Assembly (NCBI GenBank): GCA_000998025.1
Contig: LCJG01000015.1
Coordinates: forward strand, 1 to 40,889
Direction of reading: 5' to 3'
Length of the DNA: 40,889 nt
DNA from: Candidatus Collierbacteria bacterium GW2011_GWB1_44_6
Lineage (GTDB): Bacteria; Patescibacteriota; Microgenomatia; UBA1400; MFAQ01
The notes beneath the pieces were generated by a model that saw only the letters and a program-made list of their open reading frames with translations, ran no database searches and was not told the DNA's origin. Of the stretch, positions 32,847 to 40,719 are shown piece after piece. Each line of letters starts with the position of its first letter. Within the stretch, counting starts at the first letter, position 1. A program made the translations under genes and the position numbers.

Positions 32847-33467
32847 ATGAAGACAGTCGGCCAAATTATCCGTACCGCTAGGCAAAAGAGAGGCCTCTCC
32901 ATTGATCAGCTATCATCTTTAACCAAGATTGATGGAAAATATATTAATGCTCTGGAACAAGATAACTACTCAAGTCTTCCCTCAGAGACTTTCGCAAAAG
33001 GGTTTATCAGAAACCTCAGTCTCAGGTTAGATCTTAACCCGAGCGAGTTAGTTGCCATTTTTCGTCGTGACTTCAAACATCCGGAACAAAAAGTACCGTC
33101 CAAGCGTCATCAAAGATTTGTTTTGCAAGGCATTACATCTCAGATTCTTCCCTTTGCTCTGGGATGCGTAGCCTTCATCGTTTATTTGATTTTTCAATTC
33201 CGTGCCATTGTCGTTCCTCCGAAACTAACCATCTCTCAACCTGGAGACGGCAGCGTCTTAGTCTCCCCGGTCGAGATATCGGGTGATACTGCAGTCGATG
33301 CTCTTGTCTACATAAACGAAGAAATTAAAGTCAAACCGGATTCTTCGGGACATTTTTTTACTCGCATCAATCTTCCCGTGGGTGAGACAGAAATAGGAAT
33401 AAAGGCCACCAACCGTTTTTCCCGCTCATCCTCGAAAATCCTTAAAATCACCATCATCTCTAAGTAA
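32847..33467 (+). CDS. RodZ-like cell-shape protein
   Basis: 206 aa. The cytoplasmic N-terminus is a RodZ/Xre helix-turn-helix (about 3-75; VGQIIRTARQKRGLSIDQLSSLTKIDGKYINALEQDNYSSLPSETFAKGFIRNL), which in RodZ contacts MreB. A basic stretch, one transmembrane helix (about 92-115) and an extracytoplasmic beta domain (LTISQPGDGSVLVSPVEISGDT...) follow. RodZ links cytoskeleton to wall synthesis; MreB is not seen in the window. Tightly coupled to ftsK. Confidence 0.85.
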   Translation: MKTVGQIIRTARQKRGLSIDQLSSLTKIDGKYINALEQDNYSSLPSETFAKGFIRNLSLRLDLNPSELVAIFRRDFKHPEQKVPSKRHQRFVLQGITSQILPFALGCVAFIVYLIFQFRAIVVPPKLTISQPGDGSVLVSPVEISGDTAVDALVYINEEIKVKPDSSGHFFTRINLPVGETEIGIKATNRFSRSSSKILKITIISK

Positions 33468-33473
33468 CCCAAT

Positions 33474-33510
33474 CGTCATTGCGAGAAGGTACTCCGACGT
33501 GGCAATCCAG
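33474..33510 (+). repeat. Dispersed repeat fragment after the rodZ-like gene
   Basis: Begins CGTCATTGCGAG and includes GGTACTCCGACGTGGCAATCCA; it shares its first block with 14669-14680 and the GGTACTCCGA block with 40621-40630. Confidence 0.75.
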
Positions 33511-33529
33511 AAAATGTTAATATAAATCA

Positions 33530-33832
33530 ATGACTCTTCCTCAAATTATTTCCATGATCTCCATAGTGTTATTGACCACTATGGCTATCTTCATCGGTAT
33601 TCAACTCATATATTTACTTAAGGAACTTCGAGACACACTTTCCAGGGTCAACCAAACAGTTGACACCATCTCAGACACTTTCGAAAAGATTTCCCAACCT
33701 GCACTGGGAATTTTTGCCATCTTAGAGGGCTTTAAAGAAAGTGGCAAAATTATCGAAACTATTTCTCATTTATTGGGCAGAGACAAACCCAAGCCACCAG
33801 TAGATATCGACGCTTATGACAACTCCCTCTGA
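33530..33832 (+). CDS. Small membrane protein with coiled coil (DUF948-like)
   Basis: 100 aa. One N-terminal transmembrane helix (about 5-30) precedes a heptad-like region LLKELRDTLSRVNQTVDTISDTFEKIS, and an acidic tail. The plan resembles DUF948 proteins of Gram-positive bacteria, but identity is only suggestive. It overlaps the next gene by 17 nt, as is common for DUF948/YtxH pairs, so the two probably act together in the envelope. Confidence 0.65.
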   Translation: MTLPQIISMISIVLLTTMAIFIGIQLIYLLKELRDTLSRVNQTVDTISDTFEKISQPALGIFAILEGFKESGKIIETISHLLGRDKPKPPVDIDAYDNSL

Positions 33833-34133
33833 GAAAACAGGCAACACCTCTTTCTCTTCCTTTGGTATCGGTGTTCTCTTTGGTGTTGCTGCCGCTTTTC
33901 TTTTTGGCACGGAAGAGGGCAGAAAAATAGTCAAAAAAATTGCGGAATCCGTTCCGGAAAAATACAAAAACCCCTTGAATCTTTCCCCCCTTCAGCCCGC
34001 CCACAGTTCACCTTCAACTATGCCCATAATCCAGCCAGAAGAGACCCAGCATCATGCCACCTACGAAGCCCCACCTCCACCTGCTCCCCACGTTCGCCCC
34101 ACCCGCCCCGAGCCCTTCACCCCCTCTCGCTAG
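33816..34133 (+). CDS. YtxH-like small membrane protein
   Basis: 105 aa. A glycine-rich hydrophobic segment (about 14-31; FSSFGIGVLFGVAAAFLFGTEEGRKIVKKIAE) is the YtxH signature: helix followed by GxxxGxxxAxLFAPxxGxxxR-type residues. The remainder is a Pro/His-rich tail without structure. Role unknown; YtxH proteins are often stress-related or general envelope proteins. Coupled to the preceding gene. Confidence 0.7.
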   Translation: MTTPSEKTGNTSFSSFGIGVLFGVAAAFLFGTEEGRKIVKKIAESVPEKYKNPLNLSPLQPAHSSPSTMPIIQPEETQHHATYEAPPPPAPHVRPTRPEPFTPSR

Positions 34134-34171
34134 CCGAATTTTTTCCTTAATCACATAAGACACGTTAGGCT

Positions 34172-34180
34172 TGTTATAAT
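34172..34180 (+). promoter_or_regulatory. Extended -10 promoter of alaS
   Basis: TGT-TATAAT fits the extended -10 form and ends 10 nt before the ATG (34191), implying a nearly leaderless alaS mRNA. Confidence 0.6.
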
Positions 34181-34190
34181 TTGACTACAA

Positions 34191-36026
34191 ATGACCATAC
34201 ACGACATCAGGCAAAAGTATTTTGATTTTATGCAGGCTAGGGGACATCAAATTATTCCTTCCTCGTCTTTGGTTCCGGAAGGCGACGCCACTACTTTATT
34301 TACCTCTGCCGGCATGCAGCCCATGATGCCTTACCTCTTGGGACAAAAACATCCACTCGGTGCCAGACTCGCAGACAGTCAAAAATGTTTCCGGTCTCAA
34401 GATATTGATGAGGTGGGGGACAATCGCCACACTACTTTTTTTGAAATGCTGGGGAACTGGTCTCTAGGAGATTATTTCAAAAAAGAACAACTAAAATATT
34501 TTTTTACTTTTCTGACTGACAAAAAAGTAGGACTGGGTCTCGACCCACATCGCTTATCTGTTTCCGTCTTTGCTGGAGGATCGGGAGTAGACAAAGATGA
34601 GGAAGCTATTCAAATTTGGCAAAATCTTTTTGCCACTGTCGGCATTCAAGCTAAGGAAGGTGTTCATATCTTTCCCTACCCGGCCAAGAAAAATTGGTGG
34701 TCCCGCTCCGGCACCCCGGACCAGATGCCTACCGGAGAACCCGGTGGCCCAGATAGTGAAGTCTTCTTCGATTTTGGTGTGGAGAATAAGCTTCACGAAC
34801 TTTCCCCATGGAAAGACGAACCGTGTCACATAAACTGTGACTGTGGCCGTTTTATGGAAATCGGTAACTCTGTTTTTATGCAATATGTCAAACAAGCCGA
34901 TGGCTCTCTAAAAGAACTTCCTCAAAAAAATATCGACTTTGGTGGAGGGCTCACACGTCTCGAGGCCGCCGTCAGAGACGACCCCGACATGTTTAATATT
35001 TCTTCTTTGGCACCGGTTATTCAAGAGATCGAAAAATTATCAGAACATTCTTACTCAGTGGAAGAACACCGGTCCTCTATGCGGATTATCGCCGACCATC
35101 TAACTGCCGGTTCCTTTCTAATCAAAGACGGTGTCTTCCCAAGCAACAAAGGTCAGGGCTATGTCCTCCGCCGTTTGCTCCGTCGCGCTGCTATCAAGCT
35201 ATACTTCCTTACCTCAGACAGAGAATCAATTCTCAAGCTCCCCGAAATCGTCCGGGTGATTACCGATTTTTATGCTCATCCATATTTTGATCCACAGGAT
35301 TACCCTTCAATTCAGCACACGATCACTACCGAAATTTCCAAATTTAGTCACTCCTTAGATCGCGGTCTGAAGGAACTTGAAAAAAACCCACAAGTTGACG
35401 GCAAATTTGCCTTTGATCTATATCAAAACTACGGTTTCCCGCTGGAAATTACCGCTGAAATCTTGGCGCAAATGGGTAAGCAAGTTGATCTGAAAGAGTT
35501 CCAAGCAGAATTTGAAAAACACAAAGAACTCTCAAGGACTTCTTCTGCTGGTATGTTCAAGGGTGGTTTGGCCGATAAATCTCAAGTTGTCACCGCCTAT
35601 CACACCGCTACCCATCTACTACACGCTTCACTCCGCCGGATCCTGGGAAATCGTGTTGAGCAAAAAGGCAGTAATATAACGGCAGATAGACTAAGATTTG
35701 ATTTCTCCTATACGGAAAAAATCACCGATGAACAAATAAAGGCTATAGAAGATCTTATAAACAAAAAAATAGCCGAAAAACTCTCAGTTGTCCGCGAAGA
35801 GATGCCCAAAGAAGATGCTTTGAAGCAAGGAGCTCTCGCTTTCTTCGGTCAAAAATACCCCGAAATCGTCAGCGTTTATACCATTGGTCCAAAGAACAAT
35901 TTCTTCTCCAAAGAACTCTGTGGTGGTCCACATGTGGAAAGTCTTGCAGAACTTGCTAAGATAAATATAGTCAAACAAGAGTCCTTGGGCGCAACCACGC
36001 GTCGTCTCTACTTACAGTTTGTTTGA
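34191..36026 (+). CDS. alaS: Alanyl-tRNA synthetase, compact form without C-Ala
   Basis: 611 aa; E. coli AlaRS is 876. The class II core starts IRQKYFDFMQARGHQIIPSSSLVPEGDATTLFTSAGMQPMMPYLLG with motif 1-3 elements such as RSQDIDEVGDNRHTTFFEMLGNWS and FGGGLTRLEAA. The editing domain keeps its zinc ligands: HTATHLLHA (about 470) and CGGPHVES (about 577). The protein ends directly after the editing domain (TTRRLYLQFV), so the C-terminal C-Ala domain, which cooperates in tRNA binding and dimerisation, is missing. It should charge and proofread tRNA-Ala. UGA is its stop, showing the standard code. Confidence 0.95.
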   Translation: MTIHDIRQKYFDFMQARGHQIIPSSSLVPEGDATTLFTSAGMQPMMPYLLGQKHPLGARLADSQKCFRSQDIDEVGDNRHTTFFEMLGNWSLGDYFKKEQLKYFFTFLTDKKVGLGLDPHRLSVSVFAGGSGVDKDEEAIQIWQNLFATVGIQAKEGVHIFPYPAKKNWWSRSGTPDQMPTGEPGGPDSEVFFDFGVENKLHELSPWKDEPCHINCDCGRFMEIGNSVFMQYVKQADGSLKELPQKNIDFGGGLTRLEAAVRDDPDMFNISSLAPVIQEIEKLSEHSYSVEEHRSSMRIIADHLTAGSFLIKDGVFPSNKGQGYVLRRLLRRAAIKLYFLTSDRESILKLPEIVRVITDFYAHPYFDPQDYPSIQHTITTEISKFSHSLDRGLKELEKNPQVDGKFAFDLYQNYGFPLEITAEILAQMGKQVDLKEFQAEFEKHKELSRTSSAGMFKGGLADKSQVVTAYHTATHLLHASLRRILGNRVEQKGSNITADRLRFDFSYTEKITDEQIKAIEDLINKKIAEKLSVVREEMPKEDALKQGALAFFGQKYPEIVSVYTIGPKNNFFSKELCGGPHVESLAELAKINIVKQESLGATTRRLYLQFV

Positions 36027-36039
36027 CAATTAAGAATCT

Positions 36040-38184
36040 GTGAACTTAGTCAACCTATTTGGCAATAAATCAAAAAATCCCGAGCCGGAATATTTCTTGG
36101 CTATCGAAATTCACGAATCACTGATAAAAACTGCTCTGTGGGAGGTATTAGAAGGTCAGCCTGAGGTGGTGAACGTGGGCTCATATGAGTCGTGGACCGA
36201 AGAAGAATCTCTTATAAACGGCGTTGATTCCTCATTGGATCAGGCCATAAAAGTCATCAAAAGTCAGCCAAAGCGGACAATCATTGGCTTGCCCGACTCT
36301 TGGATGGAAAACGAAAAAATCCATTCTTCCAAAACTAAACTAATCAATCACTTATTCAAAGAGCTGGGGCTGGAACCTATTGGAGTAGTCACCATCAATA
36401 GGGCAATCGCGCATTACCTAAAAAAGAAAGAGGGTATGCCTCCCACTGTCATCCTTCTTGAGGTGTACACCAGTAAGGTGGCCGTTTCTTATGTGTATCT
36501 GGGTGTAGTAACCAAAACCGAAGAGGTGGCCAGGTCGGGCGATCTAGCGCACGATGTCGAGGAAGGGCTCACCCGAATGGACCTGCCCAATTACCCAGCA
36601 CGATTTATTTTGACCAATGGTGGAGGCTTGGAAGAAGAGTCCGAGCAACTCACCGCCTTCCCTTGGACAGACAGACTTCCCTTTAAGCACATACCCAAGG
36701 TGGAAATCCTTCCTGTTGATTTTTCCATCAAATCAATTGCTCTTACTGGGGGCATCGAAGCAGTCCAGTATTTAGGCTTGGAGGTCAAAGAAGATGAGGC
36801 CAATTTGGTTATACCAGAGGAACCCCCCTCTTCTATGGAGGAACTTGGATTTTCCTACGAGGAGACCTCTCCGCCATCGACAATTCCCCTGGCCGTACCA
36901 GTTAGTCCTCCGTTGGTAATGAGTGATGAGGGGTCTGAGACTTACGAAGAAAATGAGCCCGAATACGCCTTTAAGGAAGATAGCGACACTGTCTCGCCTA
37001 AAAAAATACCTCATTTCAAGCTCCCCGTTCCAACACTTCCAAAAATTACCCTACCAAAGTTACCACGTCTGAGTCTGGTTATCCTCATTACCCTACCGTT
37101 GCTTTTGATCTTGGGAGTTTTAAGCTATTTATATTTTGGAAAAGCTCAAATCACCATTCATTTCACTCCGCAGAAAATTACCAAACAAATTGGCATTGCC
37201 ATAGCTGAAACTCCACAAGAGGGGATACCAACGCTTATAGCCACCAAGAAAACTTTTTCAGGCACTGCAGTAGAGTCCGCCTCCACCACTGGTACGGCTA
37301 CTGTCGGTGACAAAGCTACGGGCAGCATCACGATTGGAAACAAATCAGTCGCGCCAATCATTCTCAAAGCAGGTACCACAATCACTAGCGATACTGGTAA
37401 ATATTCTTTCACTCTTCAGAATTCCGTCACAGTTGCCTCAGCCAGTGCCGATTCTCTGGATACCATTTCCGGAAAAGTTTCAGGAGTCTCGGTCACGGCA
37501 GCAAAAATTGGAGCAGAATTCAATCTTCCCAAAGACACGATCTTTACCGTCGACAATTTTTCAAAATCGATAGCCGCAGCCGTTGCCGAGGGAGACTTTA
37601 CCGGAGGCACTTCCCGCACAGTCAACGCTGTTTCCAAAGTTGATCAGGAAAAATTACTAGCTGCTTCAATCGAAAAGATAAAAGCCAAGGTCCAAACTGA
37701 CACTCAAACAGAAAACCCTGGGTTCAAAACTTTACCACTTTCCGAAATTCAATTTACCAAGAAGCAGTTTGATCATAATGTTTCAGAAGAGGCTACTACT
37801 CTTAGTCTGACTTTGGAAGGTTCGCTGGATGCCTTAGTCTATTCAGAAGACAGTCTTTACGAGTTGGCCGTCAAGGAGCTCAATGGCCAAATTCCTTCTG
37901 GTTCCGTCACGAAAAAAGAATCCACCAAAGTCAGCCTTGAAAATCCCAACAAATCAGACGGAAAATATTTATCGAAGCTAAATGTAGAAGCTTCACTTTA
38001 CCCGGAAATCGATAAAAACAAATTAACAGAATTTATTAAAGGCAAAGTGGCCGCTGGCACGCGCCACTTTTTTGAGCCCATCCCCGGCTTCACCGGTGTT
38101 GATGTAAGGATGACTCCTGCTGTACCCATGCTTACCAAGATATTTCCTCTTCGGAATATAAACTTTGAGTTAGTCAGTAATTGA
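36040..38184 (+). CDS. PilM/FtsA-like domain fused through a TM helix to a baseplate-J-like region
   Basis: 714 aa from GTG 36040. Residues about 15-250 look like an ASKHA (actin-like, PilM/FtsA) domain: EYFLAIEIHESLIKTALWEV, RTIIGLPDSWM, TINRAIAHYLK, TVILLEVYTSKVAVSYVYLGVV, KSIALTGGIEAVQYLG. A Pro/Glu-rich linker leads to one transmembrane helix (about 345-368). The outside part has a baseplate-J-like stretch (ATGSITIGNKSVAPIILKAGTTI...GKVSGVSVTAAKIGAEFNLPKDTIFTV) and two more beta domains. A protein that joins a cytoplasmic nucleotide-binding fold to a phage-tail-like exterior is unusual. It precedes the sortase by 1 nt. Possible role: anchor or platform of a surface machine. Confidence 0.7.
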   Translation: MNLVNLFGNKSKNPEPEYFLAIEIHESLIKTALWEVLEGQPEVVNVGSYESWTEEESLINGVDSSLDQAIKVIKSQPKRTIIGLPDSWMENEKIHSSKTKLINHLFKELGLEPIGVVTINRAIAHYLKKKEGMPPTVILLEVYTSKVAVSYVYLGVVTKTEEVARSGDLAHDVEEGLTRMDLPNYPARFILTNGGGLEEESEQLTAFPWTDRLPFKHIPKVEILPVDFSIKSIALTGGIEAVQYLGLEVKEDEANLVIPEEPPSSMEELGFSYEETSPPSTIPLAVPVSPPLVMSDEGSETYEENEPEYAFKEDSDTVSPKKIPHFKLPVPTLPKITLPKLPRLSLVILITLPLLLILGVLSYLYFGKAQITIHFTPQKITKQIGIAIAETPQEGIPTLIATKKTFSGTAVESASTTGTATVGDKATGSITIGNKSVAPIILKAGTTITSDTGKYSFTLQNSVTVASASADSLDTISGKVSGVSVTAAKIGAEFNLPKDTIFTVDNFSKSIAAAVAEGDFTGGTSRTVNAVSKVDQEKLLAASIEKIKAKVQTDTQTENPGFKTLPLSEIQFTKKQFDHNVSEEATTLSLTLEGSLDALVYSEDSLYELAVKELNGQIPSGSVTKKESTKVSLENPNKSDGKYLSKLNVEASLYPEIDKNKLTEFIKGKVAAGTRHFFEPIPGFTGVDVRMTPAVPMLTKIFPLRNINFELVSN

Positions 38185-38185
38185 C

Positions 38186-38938
38186 ATGCTCTATAGTTAC
38201 CGCAAAGCCACCAAAGACAATCCTCACCCTGGGCGGCGCATACCCCTGTATTTGAAAACCGTCCCCACTTTGGTGTCTGCCTTGGGACTAAGTATTCTTG
38301 CCGGAGTAGCCTACCCCGTAGTGAGCTATCAATTGAAAGGATTAAGTTTTTTTAGCATTGCTGATTCCGGTCTTCTTTCACCCATCTATTACGAATCTCA
38401 GGCAAACAATAACGGAGACCCTATCGTCATACAGGGTGCCGACTATACCAAGGCTAGCAGTTGGTTCCCTGGCACACCACAAAATGATCTATTTGCCTCA
38501 AAAAAAATCTTAGAGGCAGAGGTTCCTGACAATTATTCAATTTCCATTCCTTCTCTCGGGATTTTCGACGCCGAAGTCGCACTCAAAGATGAAGACTTAA
38601 CCAAGCACCTGGTCCAATATCCCCAAACCGCTCTACCGGGACAAATTGGAGCCCCTGTAATCTTTGGCCACTCGACGTTGCCTCAGCTCTTCGACCCAAA
38701 AAAGTACACCACGATTTTTTCCACCCTCCCCAAAGTTAAAATTGGTTCTGATATTATCGTCAAATACAGCGGTACCGAGTACACTTATCGGATTAATAAG
38801 ACCTATGAAGTCATGCCCAAAGAGCTTTGGGTTCTCCGTCAAGAATATTCGGACAAGACCTTAAAGCTCATTACTTGTGTCCCCCCCGGCACCACCCTCC
38901 GGCGTTTAGTTGTCGAAGGCGATCTCATTCAAAACTGA
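38186..38938 (+). CDS. Membrane-anchored sortase
   Basis: 250 aa. One N-terminal transmembrane helix (about 24-46). The catalytic triad of sortases is visible: His162 in VIFGHST, Cys231 in LKLITCVPPGT (usual TLxTC), and Arg239/Arg240 in TLRRLVVEGD. It cleaves sorting signals such as LPXTG; the only such signal in the window is LPETG in the protein ending at 224, so that is the likely substrate. Class cannot be assigned safely; E- or D-like by size and the TC-x-PP loop. Starts at ATG 38186, 1 nt after the baseplate-J-like fusion gene. Confidence 0.9.
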   Translation: MLYSYRKATKDNPHPGRRIPLYLKTVPTLVSALGLSILAGVAYPVVSYQLKGLSFFSIADSGLLSPIYYESQANNNGDPIVIQGADYTKASSWFPGTPQNDLFASKKILEAEVPDNYSISIPSLGIFDAEVALKDEDLTKHLVQYPQTALPGQIGAPVIFGHSTLPQLFDPKKYTTIFSTLPKVKIGSDIIVKYSGTEYTYRINKTYEVMPKELWVLRQEYSDKTLKLITCVPPGTTLRRLVVEGDLIQN

Positions 38939-38954
38939 CGTACTCGTCATCCTC

Positions 38955-38960
38955 TATAAT
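38955..38960 (+). promoter_or_regulatory. -10 box of ruvX
   Basis: A perfect TATAAT ends 6 nt before ATG 38967, so transcription would begin at or next to the start codon. No good -35 is visible. It supports the short start over the in-frame ATG at 38910. Confidence 0.55.
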
Positions 38961-38966
38961 ACCTCC

Positions 38967-39359
38967 ATGCCCATTATTCTTTGTCTTGACCCCGGTACTG
39001 CCCATACAGGTATTGCCGTATCATACGAGGGAGAACTCGCCAACCCACTTGATACTATTTATGAAAAAGATCTTGATAAGCTAGTAGTGGGTCTCCTTCC
39101 CTTTATCGTTCGCTTTAACCCAGACAAAGTCATCCTCGGCACTCCGGAACATGGTCCCCTAAAAAGTTTTGCTCAGGACCTTGGAGGCAGACTCAAAAAA
39201 GTATTTTCCGGAGAAATTATCTACTTTGAAGAAGATCTCAGCAGCCGCAAGGCCCGTCATCAAATGAAAGAAGTCGGGAAGACTCTCATAAAAAGGAAAC
39301 AGTTAGAGCATCAAACCGCCGCCGCCGTCATTCTTCAAGAGTATCTAGATTCCCTATAA
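38967..39359 (+). CDS. ruvX: RuvX/YqgF-type RNase H-fold nuclease
   Basis: 130 aa from ATG 38967. Motifs: MPIILCLDPGTAHTGIAVS with the first catalytic Asp, VILGTPEHGP, IIYFEEDLSSRKAR with the middle Glu, and EHQTAAAVILQEYLDS near the end, where YqgF normally has D-x-x-AA; here Glu-His-Gln precedes the Ala run, so the last acidic ligand is not clear. YqgF/RuvX acts in 16S rRNA 5' processing or as a putative Holliday-junction resolvase. The longer frame starting at 38910 overlaps the sortase gene and adds residues upstream of the first strand. Confidence 0.85.
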   Translation: MPIILCLDPGTAHTGIAVSYEGELANPLDTIYEKDLDKLVVGLLPFIVRFNPDKVILGTPEHGPLKSFAQDLGGRLKKVFSGEIIYFEEDLSSRKARHQMKEVGKTLIKRKQLEHQTAAAVILQEYLDSL

Positions 39360-39360
39360 A

Positions 39361-39376
39361 ACCGCGGCAATCCAAA
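39361..39376 (+). repeat. Short dispersed-repeat fragment before the zinc-ribbon gene
   Basis: ACCGCGGCAATCCAAA shares the GGCAATCCA block of the longer copies at 33474-33510 and 14670-14745. It seems to be a degraded end. Confidence 0.5.
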
Positions 39377-39392
39377 GTAATAACCCATCGTA

Positions 39393-39398
39393 TATAAT
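39393..39398 (+). promoter_or_regulatory. -10 box of the zinc-ribbon gene
   Basis: TATAAT ends 6 nt before ATG 39405, again implying a leaderless transcript. No good -35 is visible. Confidence 0.5.
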
Positions 39399-39404
39399 CA
39401 AAAT

Positions 39405-39614
39405 ATGTTCAAGAATATTATCGCTCCTGTTCAAGCCTGGTTGTTGTCTCGAGGAATCTGTGTTGGCTGTGGTACACCTCTTGCAGAAGGCAACAAAAAA
39501 CCTTCTTCCAAGGTCAAAGATACCGACCAAGTTACCTGTAATAAGTGCGGCCGAATTTTTATCTACAATCCGAAGACAAACACCTATCGTCGTGCACTTC
39601 TCAGTGAAGTCTAA
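39405..39614 (+). CDS. Small zinc-ribbon protein
   Basis: 69 aa. Two CxxC knuckles (GICVGCGTPL and VTCNKCGRIF) about 30 residues apart would hold one zinc ion; the N-terminal 16 residues are amphipathic. No family name is recognised. Its position between ruvX and mltG may be incidental. mltG follows after 6 nt, so they are probably co-transcribed. Confidence 0.75.
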   Translation: MFKNIIAPVQAWLLSRGICVGCGTPLAEGNKKPSSKVKDTDQVTCNKCGRIFIYNPKTNTYRRALLSEV

Positions 39615-39620
39615 AAAAAC

Positions 39621-40601
39621 ATGTTAAAGCGTTTCTTTATTGCAATTACTCTTTTGGCCATGCTCGGCTTCGCCTGGTACTTTCAAGCCATCCAGCCTGT
39701 CACCCGAGAGCGTCTTCCCACGGTTGATTTTGAAATCAAGCCCGGTACCGGCATTGATCAAATAGCAAATGATCTAAGCGTCTCTCGTCTTATTCGCTCC
39801 CGGGTCGCCTTCAAAATCACCGTTATTCGCCTGGGAATAGCCAGCAAAATTCAAGCCGGCTATTTTAAGCTTACCCCAAGTATGGATGCCACCGACTTGG
39901 CCGAAGCTCTTACCCGTGCTTACGCCCGCCAGGTACGTGTGACCATTCCCGAAGGTTTGCGAAGTGAAGAAATCAATTTACTTCTTGAGAAAGCCTTTAG
40001 TCAAACTAAAGACAATCAGTATAACCCTAGTGAATTCACCTCTCTATCCAGAGGGAAAGAGGGACATCTGTTTCCCGATACCTACGATTTTATTCCCGAA
40101 GCTTCTGCCTCAGACATAATTCGTCGTATGACAGATCAGTTCGAAAAGGTTACCGTCGACATCTCAAAAAATAATCTAAAAGAAATAATTATCTTGGCCT
40201 CTTTACTCGAAAGAGAGGCCGCTTCGTCGCAAGAAATGCCAAAAGTGGCAGGAGTCATGATTAAAAGAATCGAAGCTGATTGGCCATTACAGATCGACGC
40301 CACCGTTCAATACGCTCTGGGATCTGTGCGTTGTAAGCAGTTAGATTGTGACTGGTGGAAGGACAATCTTTCCAAGGAAGACATTCGCTTCAATTCGCCT
40401 TACAACACTTATCTAAATACCGGTTTACCTCCTGCCCCCATTTCCAATCCAGGTCGGGATGCCCTAAAGGCGGCAGCTAGTCCAGAAAAAAGCTCAGCTT
40501 GGTTTTATCTTCACGATTTAAACGGCAACATTCACTATGCCGACACTATCGAACAGCACAATAAAAACATCTGCCTCTATCTGAAAAAAGACTGTAAATA
40601 A
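39621..40601 (+). CDS. mltG: Endolytic murein transglycosylase MltG (YceG-like)
   Basis: 326 aa. A single N-terminal transmembrane helix (about 4-20) is followed by a LysM-like region (FEIKPGTGIDQIANDLSVSRLIRSRVAFKI) and the YceG catalytic domain: TIPEGLRSEEINLLL, HLFPDTYDF, ASLLEREAAS with the catalytic Glu (197/199), IDATVQYALG, and YNTYLNTGLPPAPISNPGRDALKAAASP. It cuts nascent glycan strands and ends their growth. With murJ, sortase and ftsK it confirms a peptidoglycan-based envelope. Confidence 0.95.
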   Translation: MLKRFFIAITLLAMLGFAWYFQAIQPVTRERLPTVDFEIKPGTGIDQIANDLSVSRLIRSRVAFKITVIRLGIASKIQAGYFKLTPSMDATDLAEALTRAYARQVRVTIPEGLRSEEINLLLEKAFSQTKDNQYNPSEFTSLSRGKEGHLFPDTYDFIPEASASDIIRRMTDQFEKVTVDISKNNLKEIIILASLLEREAASSQEMPKVAGVMIKRIEADWPLQIDATVQYALGSVRCKQLDCDWWKDNLSKEDIRFNSPYNTYLNTGLPPAPISNPGRDALKAAASPEKSSAWFYLHDLNGNIHYADTIEQHNKNICLYLKKDCK

Positions 40602-40604
40602 TTT

Positions 40605-40645
40605 CGTCCTTGCGCGATTCGGTACTCCGAACCAAAGCAATCCAA
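40605..40645 (+). repeat. Dispersed repeat fragment after mltG
   Basis: CGTCCTTGCGCGATTCGGTACTCCGAACC followed by AAAGCAATCCA shares blocks with 33474-33510 and 14670-14745. It follows the mltG stop codon directly. Confidence 0.7.
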
Positions 40646-40674
40646 GGTCAAGTAAAATCCCATCGTCACTTCAC

Positions 40675-40703
40675 AAAAAACCGGTGGCCTTTCGGCTCAC
40701 CGG
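40675..40703 (-). terminator. Rho-independent terminator of the right-edge gene
   Basis: On the minus strand CCGGTGAGCC, a GAAA loop and GGCCACCGG form a strong stem with one bulged A, followed by six T residues. It lies about 17 nt after the stop codon at 40720. Confidence 0.92.
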
Positions 40704-40719
40704 TATGTCAACCGTATAG

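Noticed and set aside
38910..38966. An upstream ATG start for ruvX
   Set aside because: It overlaps the sortase gene and adds 19 residues before the first strand; a TATAAT box just before ATG 38967 favours the short form.
40601..40719. A further plus-strand gene after mltG
   Set aside because: The stretch holds a dispersed repeat fragment and the terminator of the minus-strand edge gene; no start codon with an extended frame is present.
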